The notes beneath the pieces are model-generated. The model saw only the letters and a program-made list of their open reading frames with translations. It made no database searches and was not told the origin of the DNA. This document shows positions 21,921 to 33,664 of a DNA stretch of 64,000 nucleotides, one piece after another (within the stretch, counting starts at the first letter, position 1; the number at the start of each line of letters is the position of its first letter). Origin of the DNA: Xenoacremonium recifei (lineage: Eukaryota > Ascomycota > Sordariomycetes > Hypocreales > Nectriaceae); NCBI GenBank assembly GCA_012184525.1, contig WOFQ01000049.1, positions 62,001-126,000 on the forward strand, written 5' to 3'. Position numbers and translations under genes: made by a program.

Positions 21921-22772
21921 TAAGAGCGCCGCTATAGACTGCAATACAAGACATTCCGTTAGATCCAGCTTTGCCTTGATGTTTGGTCGACGCGCAGGAC
22001 TGCAAATGCACCTCGACGTGTTGAAACTCGGTACGGCTTCAGGATCATTATCGATGGTGAGTGTGGTCTCGTCAATGGTACAGTATGCCCGAGTTACCTG
22101 GTGGCCTCGAGTGGTGTCTTGAGGTCGCCCGAGGCGGGAGGCTTCCGCGTGAAGGGTCTAAAGTCGGTCGTTAAGCGTTGTAGTGTACAGCACGCAAGAG
22201 GCTCAGGCGGTTACCGGGCTTCGGAAGGCCAGGTCTCCAAGGTAATAAATGGTTTGATCCGCAGTAGCAGCAGCAGCCTCTTGCACAAAGCGTTCTGTTG
22301 CGCCCAGAAGCAGTCATCGGGCATCATACACTGAATCACGCAAGGAGCCCAGCCCAGGGGTAGGGTAAGGTGGTGGAGGATAGGGTGCCTAGAATAAAAT
22401 GAAATCCCCAGTCTATCTACTTCGAAGTTAGAAAGAAAGGGACAGGGCCTGTGGGAAAGGCAAATACCACAGGCTAGATGGTAGTGTGTGGGAGAATACC
22501 CGGCTGAACAACGTATGTCACGCAGGGTTTTGTCTCTTTGTCCAGAACAGGCCCAAGCTTGTCTCGGTTACAGCCGTACCTTATTAGGCGTGCGAATTCA
22601 GCTTCGTTCGGTCCAACAGACACGCTCAGCCGCCATCGTTCTTTGTTGTTGGATCGCCACTTCGCTTCGCCATCGGGCTTCTTCACTGCTCTTCTTCGTC
22701 CTTAAAACCCTACCTTCTTCATGCTTCTCAATACCCTTTACCCATAAAGCACGTGCTCTTCTTCCAATCGCC
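21921..22772. other. Intergenic, no gene seen
   Basis: This stretch holds the 3' region of the oxoprolinase gene and the upstream region of the second DUF7924-type copy. A short run of CAG triplets occurs around 22265-22280. Nothing else is supported. Confidence 0.4.
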
Positions 22773-24355
22773 ATGGTACGCACTCGAGCACAAGTACGCG
22801 CCGACCAGAATAGAAGCCCGCGCTCAGACCTAAATCTTCGAAGTAGTGCTGATAATTTCATTCTTCTGACGACTCCAGCTAACCGATGTCAGGGAATAAA
22901 GGTCGGCGGGGGGAGGAGCGCAGAAGAAAACGCTCAAAGACTCTCCTTCGAAACCCATCCGAGCCTACACGCGCGCAAAGCACGTTCTCCTCGCCTCCGG
23001 AACAAAACCTGACACATCCACCTCTGCCCTCTGGTGCGAGGGAATCGCAGAAATTCATCCCGTCGACAAGTCGGGAGCGACCACAAGAAAGTCAAGAGAT
23101 CTTTGGAAACTCGGAGAGTCGCCGTCTCAAGCTTTCACGGTCTTTTGATCCCACCACGCCGTCAACAGATGGCGATGTAGATGACAAGGGCGACAAGACT
23201 GGGCCTATCGCTTACTGGGTGAGAGAAGGATGCTGGCCACGGCAATACAGTACTGGGAATCCCAGCATGGAGCACTTGTTTGCAAGAAAGAAGTCCACCT
23301 CCTACTCTAGCCCTAAGAGCTCAGAGTCAATTGCAACCGCTAGCGACCAGCGACCGAGAGAGGAGAAGAGTATGCCGTACCGCAACCCACGGTAAACGGC
23401 GCTCCTCGAGGCCAAAGAAAGCTTTATGGACGAGTCAGACCTAGACATCACGGATGATAGTAAGGCCCTCTGTCGGAATCTGCTCGCAAAGAAACAGTCA
23501 ACTCCCCAAGATTCGCTATTCCGCGAGGATATTTTTAAGACAACATGCCGGAAAGTCAAGGATAGGAATGAAGCAAGAGTCATACAGGATATCACTCCGC
23601 TCATTGTGCCCTCGGCGGAAATGCTTGCCACGTACGGTGCCAGCGAACTTGAGTGCTTAATCGAAAGCACTAATGAGGGCTGGAACAACTCCATTCCTCT
23701 GACCAAACCTCGCCCGCAGCCCGACTACACTGTAGGGTTTCGACGAAACGCATTCACCCAAGACCAGCTTAACAAACTTGCGCCGTTCATTGGCGACTAC
23801 ATTCTTGGAGACCAGTCCTTCTTTATGGCCACGTACCAGATGTACTTCCCATTCCTCACTTGTGAAGTGAAGTGCAGCGGTGACGCTCTGGAGATTGCAG
23901 ATCGTCAGAACGCCCATAGTATGACACTTGCGGTGCGAGCTACCGTTGAGCTCTTTCGGCTTGTAGGGCGTGAGAAAGAGCTGCATCGTCGGATCCTGGC
24001 CTTTTCCGTCTCGCATAGTCACAATGAGGTTCACATTTACGGTGCATATCCAGTTATCGAGGGAAAAGACACGAAATATTACCGACATACGATACGCAAA
24101 TTTTACTTTACAGACTTAGATGGAAAAGAAAAGTGGACAGCATATTCCTTCACGAGGAATGTATACGACATATGGATGCCAGAACTTTTGAAGAGCATAT
24201 GCTCAGCCATCGATCAGTTGCCATCTCATTTAGATTTTGACGTCTCATCAACAGATTGGTCGGCGGTAAACAGCCGAGCAACCAGAGCGGATGGCAAGGA
24301 GGTCAAGGAGGGGATAATGCAGGGGTATCACGGCGGTCGCCTCCTGAATAACTAA
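22773..24355 (+). pseudogene. DUF7924-type fungal protein, broken copy 2
   Basis: The N-terminus starts MVRTRAQVRADQN. The core includes GPIAYWVREGCWPRQY, EEKSMPYRNPR, ARVIQDITPLIVPSAE, EGWNNSIPL, PQPDYTVGF, QSFFMATYQMYFPFLTCEVK, ADRQNAHSMTLAVRATVELF, GKDTKYYRHTI and YDIWMPELLKSICSAID. This is a family of unknown function, widespread in filamentous fungi, with a possible restriction-endonuclease-like EVK core. Two lesions are visible. A frameshift falls at a G run near 22908-22917, after GIKV. An in-frame TAA lies at 23393-23395, directly after the PYRNPR motif. The frame is otherwise open to the TAA at 24353-24355. The good preservation of the remaining 700 codons suggests recent inactivation. 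It is a different subfamily from the copy at 8827-10145. Confidence 0.72.
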
Positions 24356-24621
24356 AGTAACCTAATAAGATATCAAATTCTAAGAGATCGGAACTCTATC
24401 CGTATCGTGTAGATTATTAATTCAGTACCTGTCTGTATACTGCTATTAATATCTTGATGCAGGGTAAGCGAGCCGCTCACATCGAATCAATAATGTTAGG
24501 TACTTCACTGAGCCAGACACTTGCATTCGGGTTTTCTGATGTTCCGTCATGCCTACATATAACCTGGGTGCCCAGCTGAGCTTCCTTCATTTCACCTTAC
24601 CCCAATTACTTCAATCTCAAA

Positions 24622-24798
24622 ATGTGCATTATTTGGACCATCGTCTTCACTTGTCAGAGAGCAGACCACGTCGAGGTTAAGAACGACTGCCTCCTTGGCG
24701 CTAACTGCCCTGTCAAGAAAGGCCTAACCATCGCGGCGAGAAGCAACATGACGCAGGCGTGCGTAGACCCGACTCATCAGGTCGTCAACCCTCACTAG
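24622..24798 (+). CDS. Small cysteine-containing protein, 58 aa, unrecognised
   Basis: The ORF runs from ATG (MCIIWTIVFTCQRADHVEV) to TAG with no intron needed. It contains Cys at positions 2, 11, 23, 29 and 47 and ends NMTQACVDPTHQVVNPH. No family is recognised, although the composition looks coding rather than random. It follows a promoter-like AT-rich stretch 270 bases after the DUF7924-type pseudogene. Confidence 0.35.
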   Translation: MCIIWTIVFTCQRADHVEVKNDCLLGANCPVKKGLTIAARSNMTQACVDPTHQVVNPH

Positions 24799-26561
24799 TG
24801 GTAAGTCATTAACCTGCTGTAAAGGGTGTGAGTGTGCACTTACCATGACGAGCAAGACGTTGATACTCTAGTAGGCCCTTGGGTCAGGACATCTATGAGA
24901 CCTCGGCAATAGGTGATGGCAGAATCCTTTTTCGTGTACTCAGAGAAAGGCGGCTTGTGTGGGCTCAATTCATCATGTACTGGTCTGCAAGGCCATCTCC
25001 TTCCCCTGCTTGGTTTCATACTTCAGTGACATAGGTGTGGTGGACAAATGCTATTGTTATTTGTTGTCAGAAGCAATGCGCATGCAAGCACTTTGATTTG
25101 TGATACATACCAGCACTGTACGGCAAGAAATCTTGTGAGATGCTGGGCAATCCGCGACGCTGCGAAGCGCACCAGAGTGACCTCGAGCTACTCCCCAAGC
25201 CACTATAGCTTCCAGGCTGTGCAGCGCACACTACCCGCCGACGTCTCTACGTCCTTGCTACTGTTCCAAGGAAGAGAAGGGGCGGAACGAGACTTTGTTT
25301 GCCAGGGAATGGCAGTCGTGCAACCAAAGACCAGAGACATGAAAGATCTGGGAGAATGCTTGAGGCGATGGGCAATCCCGTGGAAGAGAACATCAGGGCT
25401 GCTGAAAGGGGCAGGGCGTCTACGCCCAGCGTGAGCCCTCTATGCCTCTGCATGAAAGTAGCGATGAGCTGATCATCCAGCCCGTCCTTCCCAGATTGTC
25501 AAATACAGCTCCCATTGAATTGCTTGGCGTAAAACTGCTCCCTCCATGTGTCAACCCCCAGCTGGCTGGATGGTGGCCTGGCTTGGCAGCGCTGCACGCT
25601 ATATCATAGTGGACTAGCAGGCTTGAATCGACCTTTCTTTCGGGGCCTTAGAGCGGTCAGTATCGCATCGATTTCAGCCACCAGGGAAGAGAAAGGGTTC
25701 CGACTGGAAGAGTTCGTTGCTGTGTCTGCTCAGAGGACCCTGAATGGGAGTCTTTTGAAGGAGAGCAAGCTCCAAGTCGATTGAGACGACATTGGTGCCA
25801 GAAGGCTTCTTTTGACTCACCTACAACCTCAGCGCCATTCTTGCCAGCTTTGGGGCACTAGAGATTTCTCAGTGGGAAGATCGAGGGCACCAGCTCTGCC
25901 TTTGCGGTCCTGTCTCAGCTGGCCACCCACGCGACCGTTGACAATGAGGCGTGCTGCAAAGCTCAGCCATTGGCTTCTTCCAAGGCCTGTACCCGCCTAC
26001 TAGCGACGGGATGTTGAGCCCCTCGCCAATAGCTCCAAGGTCGAGGCGCTGCTTAGGACGTGTTTCCACCTGAATGGCTGGCTGATGTGCGAGACTTCCG
26101 AGTCTCTCATAGCATAGAGGAGTGCAGCAGTCCCTATTGTTCGGTCTCAATAGATCAACTGTCGCATGACCTTCTCCTTTGCTCGCCATACCAATCTGGG
26201 GAGACTTGCGGGAGCTGCTAGGCGAAACTCCCAGATCCACTGTCGCGCAAGTCTCGGCCGATGTTGTCCGGCATCATGGCGGATTTTAGGCCCGGAAACG
26301 CGGACAGCCATCGGCCGGCCTGCAAAAGTTCCCGAAACTGGCAAGGATTGGGGGCACCGGCACCATTGGGAATTGCAAGTAACCACGAGGTCGTAGCTGG
26401 GTTGCAACATGCCGTTGGCTTCGGCTAGGAACCGTCTCATTCACTTCCGGGTGATAAGAGATTCACTGTTACGGGGTATGTAGACGGGAGTGAATCTGTA
26501 TTAAACTCCCCAAAATCCCCAATTGTCCTTGATTGGGGCACCCTTCCAATTCACTTTCAAG
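24799..26561. other. 1.8 kb without a supported gene
   Basis: Several medium open frames occur on both strands, but none shows recognisable motifs, splice logic or a consistent frame. The last 100 bases serve as the promoter of the GH88 gene. Confidence 0.4.
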
Positions 26562-28130
26562 ATGGGTAGCCGAGACGCGTTGCTTCCGACCGAAGAACAC
26601 AATGGCCATCTCAGGCCTTCTTTCGCGCCGGCGAAGGCGAAGCCTGTGTTGAAGCCTGCTGATCAGCACCGCTGTCTCAGCAATCAGCTAGCTACCCTGT
26701 ATTCGGAGAATATCACGGCCAAGATCCTGAGAACCGCAACCGAGAACCTGGTCAATAATGTACGCTACGATGCTTCAATGCCCTAGAAAACAAGAGACTT
26801 ACCTTGAGCGATATTCCAGAACCCTCCGATCAACTATCCGGAAACCGTGCCGCAGTCTGGGGAGAACGAAGGCCACTACGAGTCCCGCGAAGTTGACTTC
26901 TGGACCTCCGGCTTCTTTCCTGGCTGTATATACTCTCTCCTAGAACGAGCTATAAAATATCCGCGCAGCATAATATCACAGAGCCACTCTGCGGACCTCC
27001 CATCAGTGAGACGAAAACTCCAGGAACTCGGCCATGCCTGGTCCGAACCATTGCATCGACAGGCGCTTCGAACGGACACTCATGATCTCGGATTCGTCAT
27101 CATGCCCCATATGCAACCTCGTTGGGAACTTTTCCACGATAGTAGCGCTCTCGAGACGATCGAGACCGCGGCAAAGAGCTTGGTGTCCCGATACGATCCC
27201 ACAGTCCAAGCCATTCGGTCGTGGGATGACCTGACTTGGCATGATGGCGTCGACATAACATCCATGACGGAGGATTTCCTGGTCATCATCGATTCGATGT
27301 GCAATATGGACTTGATCTTCTATGCAGCTGCCCATACAGGAAACGCGGAACTTGCTGATGCCGCGATCGCCCATTCACGAACCCTCATCAAGTCTCACTT
27401 GCGTGCAGAGACCTCGACGAGAGATGGCTATACCGAGACTCTGTACAGCACTGTGCACCTAGTCAACTTCTCTCCCAAGACGGGGATGATCAAGGAACGC
27501 CGGACAGCTCAGGGATACCACAGGGACTCAACTTGGAGTCGCGGCCAAGCTTGGGGTATTCTCGGATATGCCCAAGTATACACCTGGACAGGGAAGACGG
27601 AATTTCTGGACGCTGCTTGCGGCCTGGTCGAGTATTTCTTACTTCGAATGGAGACGTCCCCAGCCTGCGTTGAGGTAATGGTCCCGGATTTGGAGGGCCG
27701 AACTGTTGGTCGCTATGTGCCTCTATGGGATTTTGACGCGCCCATTGAGGATCTTCAGAACCCGTTGCGAGACACTTCCGCGGGAGTTATTGCGGCAAAT
27801 GGGATGCTTATCCTGTCTCAGGCTTTGGCGTCCCGTGGGGAGCATCGTATGGCAGAGAGATACCTTGAAGCTGCACTGCTGATTGTACGGGACACGATGG
27901 ACCTTGCACTCGCTCGTGAAATGGCCACATTCTCCATAACCGAAGAGAATGAGCTCATCTTCAAGGATACAAAGCTCGGCAAGAGATTCGACTCTATACT
28001 GAAACATGCGACTGTTTGCAATAATGCGTCCAGTTTCAGGAGAAACAAGGCCAGAGACCACGGATTGGTTTACGCAGATTACTACCTTCTCGAATTTGGA
28101 ACTCGCCTGTTGAGATACGGGCTCATTTAG
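26562..28130 (+). CDS. GH88 unsaturated uronyl hydrolase
   Basis: Exon 1 is 26562-26759 and exon 2 is 26820-28130, with a 60-nt intron (GTACGC..CAG); the junction reads LVNN/NPPINYPETVPQSG in frame. The protein is 502 aa. Family marks are REVDFWTSGFFPGCIYSLLER, HDLGFVIMPH (likely catalytic Asp near residue 155), IIDSMCNMDLIFYAA (second Asp near 224), YHRDSTWSRGQAWGILGYAQVY and DYYLLEFGTRLL. GH88 enzymes remove the 4,5-unsaturated uronic acid left by polysaccharide lyases through a hydration mechanism. No signal peptide is evident, so it is probably intracellular, acting on imported lyase products. It would complement the lyase-type genes at 3611-7594, though these are 19 kb away. The Cys in place of the more usual Met in the second catalytic motif is a small deviation. 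Confidence 0.87.
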
Positions 28131-28480
28131 ACAGTATAGACTAGAAGAAGGTCAGAATAGCAACATCAATTGGATTATTGCATCTGAATGGAAGTCCCTT
28201 CTCAACTACTTCCTCAGACTCCCTAAATCACCCCCCCTGAATCGGCTCGAGACAATACTCGTGGAAAAGGGGGGACTGTGGACCACGCCGCTCGGCATCG
28301 GAGAAGCTCTTCAGGACTACAGAACGGGATAGCGGCGCTTTGCATGAATGATTGCAAAAATCGCGGCGTAGAGTTGTGACCTGGTAGAATGGCACTGAAC
28401 GCAGCACAGATGCGAGCACGGTATTCACGGTTTGCAGTCTTCGCGCATAAAAGCCTTGAAACTCCGACTTTATTATTTTA
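28131..28480. other. 350-base convergent gap, no gene seen
   Basis: This lies between the 3' ends of the GH88 (+) and CK1-like (-) genes. A C run at 28232-28237 is the only notable item. Confidence 0.4.
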
Positions 28481-29712
28481 TCATCGCTTACGCTTCTTGG
28501 GTTTCTTCCTCTTAGGCTTTCTAGGCGTTCCAGGTTTCTCAGGCTCTTCAGGCCGCTCAGGCTCCTCAGGCCCTCCAAGCTCCTCAGACTCTCCCGGCTC
28601 TCCCGGCTCTCCAGGCTCCCCAGGCTCTTCAGGATCCTCACGCAGTTCTAGGAACCTCTTGATCGTCCAGTCGAAAATATCGTCGTCTTCATATCCACTG
28701 GTCGAGTACAAATTCATGAAGAGAAGACGGAAATCTTCGTACTGAAGCGCATCTTCAGGTTCCAATGAGCGCATGTGTTCCATATAAAGTGAGAACTGGG
28801 GTGGTAGCCCCCTACAGAGGTCCAATGTTGAGAAGGCATCCTTCATCTCGTCGATCGCGGAATCACGGACGTCGGCATCCTTTGCCTCCAGATGGCTCCA
28901 TGGCAATGAACCGCGAAGGAAATAGATCAGAATGTACCCCAAAGATTCCAAGTCATCGGCCGGTGAATACTCTGCTGACGCATTAACACCTAGAACAGAT
29001 TCAGGGGGACGGGCTTACTGACCATAGCCATCATGGACCCTAAGACTTGTGAATTGACAAGATCCGCGAAGGGGAGCGTTTTCAGGACGAATTTCCAGCT
29101 CACCGTCTCTCAACTCGTCCGGCACGCCAAAGCCCACGGTGTGAATTATAGCCCCCTTCTCGCCAACCCCCAGTACCAGGTTGGACGGTTTCATGTCGCG
29201 GTGTAAGATGCCCTGGCTGTGCATGAACTCAAGTCGTGTTATGAGCTGCTCAGCAATAGACAGGACGGTCTTGATGGAGAATTGCCGGCCGCAGTAGTTG
29301 AACAAATCTTCAAGTGATGGGCCCAGAAGGTCCAGGACCATGACACTATACTCCCCCTCGCGACCAGCCCATCGAAGTCGTGGCACGCCGAGACCACCGG
29401 CCAAAGCTTTGTATGCCTCGACCTCGCGTTCAAGGATTGGCCGGCCAATACTGTAATGGACTATTTTGATTGCAACATCTTCGTTGGTGTGGATGTCCGT
29501 GCCTTGGGTTCATGTTAGACTTGATTCATTGCACCCGTACCAGGAAACAGGGGGTGCATCTCGCAAAGAGACATACCAGAGTAGACCTCGCCCAAGCTTC
29601 CCCCTCCAATCTTGTCACCAAGCCGATATTGCTCGTTGATCAAGATGTCCTAAGAATTCCATTAGTGAGCGAAAGAGCAGTGTTTTCCCTGTCGGGCATC
29701 ACATACCTTCAT
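28481..29712 (-). CDS. Casein kinase 1-like protein with altered DFG motif (putative pseudokinase)
   Basis: There are four exons: 29712-29707, 29649-29577, 29502-29023 and about 28974-28481. Introns are 57, 74 and about 48 nt; the last acceptor could also lie a few bases either side, at 28990 or 28972. The protein is about 350 aa. Kinase marks in order are the glycine loop KIGGGSLGEVYSG, the VAIK lysine, the EREVEAY glutamate, HRDMKPSNLVLG (catalytic loop, intact), then HTVGFGVP where CK1 has DFG, so the metal-binding Asp is Gly (GGC for GAC). The CK1-specific DDLESLGYILIYFLRGSLPW follows. The C-terminus is an E/P/G repeat tail (EPGEPGEPGE..) ending in a lysine-rich block. By family it would phosphorylate Ser/Thr, but loss of the DFG aspartate argues for weak or no catalysis. 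Function is unknown. Confidence 0.78.
28536..28636 (-). repeat. Short in-gene repeat coding for the E-P-G tail
   Basis: Degenerate 9-base units of the type GAGCCTGGG repeat through the 3' coding end of the CK1-like gene and encode EPGEPGEPGEPGESEELGG. The length of such tails usually varies between strains. Confidence 0.6.
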
Positions 29713-32361
29713 TATGGGCCCTGGCGAAGGTGGAGGAGGAATGGATGGGGGAAGGAAAATGGCGGGGATCGAATCTCAATTAATATAGCGGTGCTTCAGG
29801 GGTTGGATAGCTGATCCACCGCCTTGAAGAACTCCACTAACCGCCAGTGCTGAATAGTAAACAAAACACCAATCTCGAATTCGCGCCTCGTCATGGCACG
29901 AATCTCGGCATGCGCGTGTTTCTAGAGCAGGAGCACACATCGCTGCTTATCTATCTCTAAGCTGCACCTATTCAGTCAAGCCATGCCTCGGAAGACCACT
30001 GCTCACCTTCCCTGCAGACTCTCAATTGAGTCACGGAACGCGCTGGTCTGTTCTTCTGCAATTCCCTGACCCTCCAGCGTGCGTCTTAGAATGATCGAAT
30101 CGAGCACGATCGAGCCTCAGAGGCCGACAATGCATGCCTGCAAACCCGAGAACGAACCCATTCTGGCGGCCGTTCCCACGAACAACCTGCGACGATCGGA
30201 ATCGAAAACCCATGTCTAAGCTATCCCTCGGTATCCTCGCCCGCTCTCCGGGAGACGACCTCAGGAAGCTGAGCCCCTCGCCACGACTCGATCGATCGGA
30301 CAATTATACTGGAATGGCCTGGATACACGTTTGAGAATTCAGGGGTTGTAGAGATAATTCTGTCAATAATGACCCCCCAATCGTAGTGCGCGCCAGGTTC
30401 TGACAGAGTCGCCAACGCACGTCGTTGACGACGCCATGACTCAACCAATTGACTCATGACAAGTCCGTTGGATTGACATGGAGGGGTCAAGCGGGCTTGC
30501 TGGCTCCTGGGTTAGAAGTTGAGATACTCGCTTGAAAAGAAGCTCGAGTCTAGCTGCGACGGTGCGAGAAGATATGGGGTCGACTGACGAGCATCCTCCT
30601 TGTAGTTGGTGAGGTCGCTTTTGGGCCAACTACGAAAGTAAACCCTCAGTTGGCGACCAACGCCACCCCAGGCGACATTCTCACAATCGATAAGCCGGAG
30701 ATTCTATGTTGCTTCGTAGTTTGGGATCGTTCTAGGACATGTTCCATGGCGCAGTTCCAAGGCGCATGCATTGTCGCAAGAAGTCTCTTTCCGCCCTGGA
30801 AACCATCGAAAACATCAACCCCTCTCGCGTGGCTCTAAATGTGACGTCGCCGTAACGCTGAGGGACTTGAAGTTCTTCATTCTCCGAGAAGAATGCTTAC
30901 TGACCAAGGGCTGCCACGTGTGGTTTTTCCTGGAACCGAGGTTGAAGGTATTTGCCCTCGGAGCGCATGTCAAAGTTTCCGAGCTTCAGTGATATCGCAA
31001 ACCACGTGGTCGCTCGACATTACAGCACGTGTAGGTTCCAATTGCAACGCAGCGCATGTCAAGGCACTGTTAGGCTGTAGGCTCTATCTTGCGAAGCTTG
31101 CAAGAAGAGGAAATTGAGCGCTGGGAGCCGTCTCTCTGCTGTCCTTGCTTCGTGTCGAACGGGTTGTTTTCGAGAACACTGCCGAACGATGTCCAGAATC
31201 ACGGCCGCCCAAGAAACTTTGCGCAAAGTCGACAGCCGAGACATTGTATTCTACCGTCTCTGGGAACGGAGTTTCTGCCCTAGAGAGACTAGTCTCCTCC
31301 TCTCGCTACGAAAGCTTCGCGCGACAGTCTCCTCCGAAATGATGCCTTGCTGATGGCTTGCTGGGGAGAAGCACTGCTGGATTCCCCAGAGCGCAAGAGC
31401 CGCTGCGAAACTCGCACCACAGCCTGATCCACAAAGCCATGAACCAGCACTCCATCCATCCATCCATCAACCTTATTCCCGTATCGGAGCTCGATGGAAC
31501 GCCGCAACTCTATCGCAATTGAGCCGGAGGAGGGTCCGGCACGGGCCGGCGGGACCCGCTGGGTCGATCAAGAGGATCTCGGACGGACTTTTCGTTTAGA
31601 TCAACTCCATCTACCGGGTGGAGGGAAGCGTACGGGTCGAGCTAATCGTGTTGACGTTGTTGAGGGGGCTCGTTCGGCAGATGCGGAGAGCGTGGGATGG
31701 CTGAAGATGATCTGATTAGAGAGAGGAGACGGGTTTCCTCGAGATCAGCCTTGCCAGTGCCGGGGTCACGAGATCAGCAGCCTTGTTGTCTCCTGGACAA
31801 CTGATTGGTTGATCCTGAGCCATCTCCTGCTTTCGCGGCTCAAGCTTGAACAAGAGGGTTCTCTTACTTTGAGTTCGCCTACATTGTCGCAAAGCCCCGA
31901 GAACCCCGTATCTTCTGCGACACATATCAATTACTTCGATTCATTGGGAACAGAATGTATCGAAAGATCTTTGTCGCGTCTCCTTCCCAAGGTATGCAGC
32001 ACCACCCGGATCATCGCCTGGTCTTCGGCGATATCTCTCTTTCCCCTGATCATGCTCTTCAGCGTGCTCAGGGTCGGGTTGATGAGTATCCCTGGCGGGA
32101 AGAATGGGCGCGGAGAGACTAACAAGCGCACATGAGGTCCAGAACAGTTCTTGTCTCGATGATAGATCACCTCTCTTGGGAAAATAAGCTCTGGTCTCCA
32201 ACCCAATCGTAGGCGAGGGCAAAGTAATAAAGCTCTAGAAGGGTCAGGCGGAGTGTTTCATCTTTGTTGACTCTCCAGTGAACGACTGCGAGATGAACGA
32301 CTGCGAGAAGAACATATAGACAGGAAATCATTTGAGTTCTATAAAACGGCGGGCTCTGGAT
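29713..32361. other. 2.6 kb gene-poor stretch
   Basis: No gene is supported. The minus-strand frames at 31931-32206 and 32167-32400 look weakly coding (LRLTLLELYYFALAYDWVGD, HVRLLVSPRPFFPPGILI) but have no recognisable family and no consistent splice model. A short ATCC microsatellite occurs at 31450-31470. Confidence 0.4.
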
Positions 32362-32700
32362 GTCATACAACCAGCCCTGCCCAAGCCATCTACCGACCAC
32401 AACACATACACCCTAGGATCGATCGGAATCCACAATATAGTCATCGCTTGTCTCCCAAAGAGCAAGAACGGCACACTCGGCAGCGACCGTCGCCACCAGA
32501 ATGCTCGACAACTTTTCCTCTATCAAGTTCAGCCTCACAGTCAGCATAGGTAATGGCATTCCTTTCAAGGTTCGGTTAGGCGATATCGTGGTTAGCATGC
32601 CAGTCGATGAGTACCCCGGCGTCGTGCAGTGGAGTTTCGGTTTGGCAGGGTTACAAGGCCACACCGGCGTCCACTACGTACTCACTTCACGAAAGTTCTT
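32362..32700 (+). pseudogene. Relic of a nucleoside phosphorylase (PNP/UDP) NLR effector domain
   Basis: One frame reads LPKPSTDHNTYTLGSIGIHN then IVIACLPKSKNGT. After a frameshift around 32480-32500 another frame reads MLDNFSSIKFSLTVSIGNGI then VRLGDIVVSMPVDEYPGVVQ. Together these match, in order, the N-terminal PNP_UDP-type domain found at the head of many fungal NLR-like and ankyrin proteins. The start of the domain and everything after about 32700 are lost, so this is a decayed fragment. It is a second trace of the NLR repertoire in this window, besides the NACHT-WD40 gene at its left edge. Confidence 0.65.
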
Positions 32701-32788
32701 TAATTGTAGTGTTTTGAATAATTTAATACCTGTTAATCCCGGCCGGCTTTTGCAAAACGTTCTCAGTTACTGCATGGCACAATGCATA

Positions 32789-33664
32789 TTAATGACGTTG
32801 TTCTTGGCCTAAAGCGCGCACAGAGGAGATGGTGTTCCAGCACTTCCGTAGTCGAACCATGAGCTCTCTGTAGTGTTGAAACCACAATTGTCCATGTGTT
32901 ATGGACCAGGTGGCACAATGTGCGATCGCTAGCGGATAGTAGGCTCCCAGTCTTTCCCGGTATCCCTCCGTGATGCCATACACCTCCGCCAGGCCAAGCG
33001 GCTCCATGTCCAGATTGACAGATAGATATGCTAGATCCCACATCGGATCGCCCAAATCTACGTTCTCCGAGTCAATAGCCCACAGCCTGGCCGTGTCATC
33101 AACAGTAATATTGTGGCAATGAAAGTCATTGTGACAAGGGCCAAGTGTCCAAGTTGTGTTGCCAACCGAGGCCTTGACGTAGGCGATGACTGCTTCGATA
33201 AGTTGCGTGTCGTCGACGGTCATCGCAGGCCAATCCTTGGCCAAGCAGAGATAACCCTCGACCGTGGCAATAGGGCTGTACGTGTTCATCCATGGACGTG
33301 CGATGCTTGTGTGAAACTTCCGTAGAAGCTTCATGATTGCTGGTAGGTTGCGCAAAGCCAGGTCTGGGGTGAGGGTATGTCCGTTGATGAAGGCAATGGC
33401 GAAGGCGCCGCTCGACTCATCCCTACAAACCACGCCAGGTCCAGCTCCAACACTCGCAGCCCATGCAGCTCGAACGGCCTCGCCATTGCACAATAAAATC
33501 GATTTGGGGTCCGGGCATCTTGGGATCTTGACGAGGAAGCTTTGCAAGGCAAAGTCAATCTTGATGCAGTCCTGACCTGACCATCCGGAGTGATTGAATG
33601 GTGAAATCGAAATTGATGTCTCATTAACATCCAATGTCTGGCACAGCATAGCTGCTTTGGCCAT
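32789..33664 (-). CDS. Aminoglycoside/choline phosphotransferase (APH)-fold kinase
   Basis: A single-exon 291-aa protein; the ATG at 33664 is preferred over an upstream GTG. The catalytic loop CHNDFHCHN (about residues 177-185, H-x-D...N) and the DFG-equivalent IDSENVDLGDPMWDLAYLS (Asp near 198) are both intact, as is a KIPR-type lysine strand near residue 46. The closest group is the small-molecule kinase family that includes choline/ethanolamine kinases, thiamine kinase and aminoglycoside phosphotransferases. The actual substrate is unknown. In fungi most such genes are of unknown role. Its 3' end lies close after the PNP relic on the opposite strand. Confidence 0.78.
   Translation of the reverse strand: MAKAAMLCQTLDVNETSISISPFNHSGWSGQDCIKIDFALQSFLVKIPRCPDPKSILLCNGEAVRAAWAASVGAGPGVVCRDESSGAFAIAFINGHTLTPDLALRNLPAIMKLLRKFHTSIARPWMNTYSPIATVEGYLCLAKDWPAMTVDDTQLIEAVIAYVKASVGNTTWTLGPCHNDFHCHNITVDDTARLWAIDSENVDLGDPMWDLAYLSVNLDMEPLGLAEVYGITEGYRERLGAYYPLAIAHCATWSITHGQLWFQHYRELMVRLRKCWNTISSVRALGQEQRH

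Noticed and set aside
25000..26500. Several 60-128 codon frames
   Set aside because: No motifs on either strand and frequent stops between them; no gene model possible.
31931..32400. Weakly coding-looking minus-strand frames
   Set aside because: No family recognised and no frame-consistent exon model; part overlaps the upstream side of the PNP relic on the other strand.
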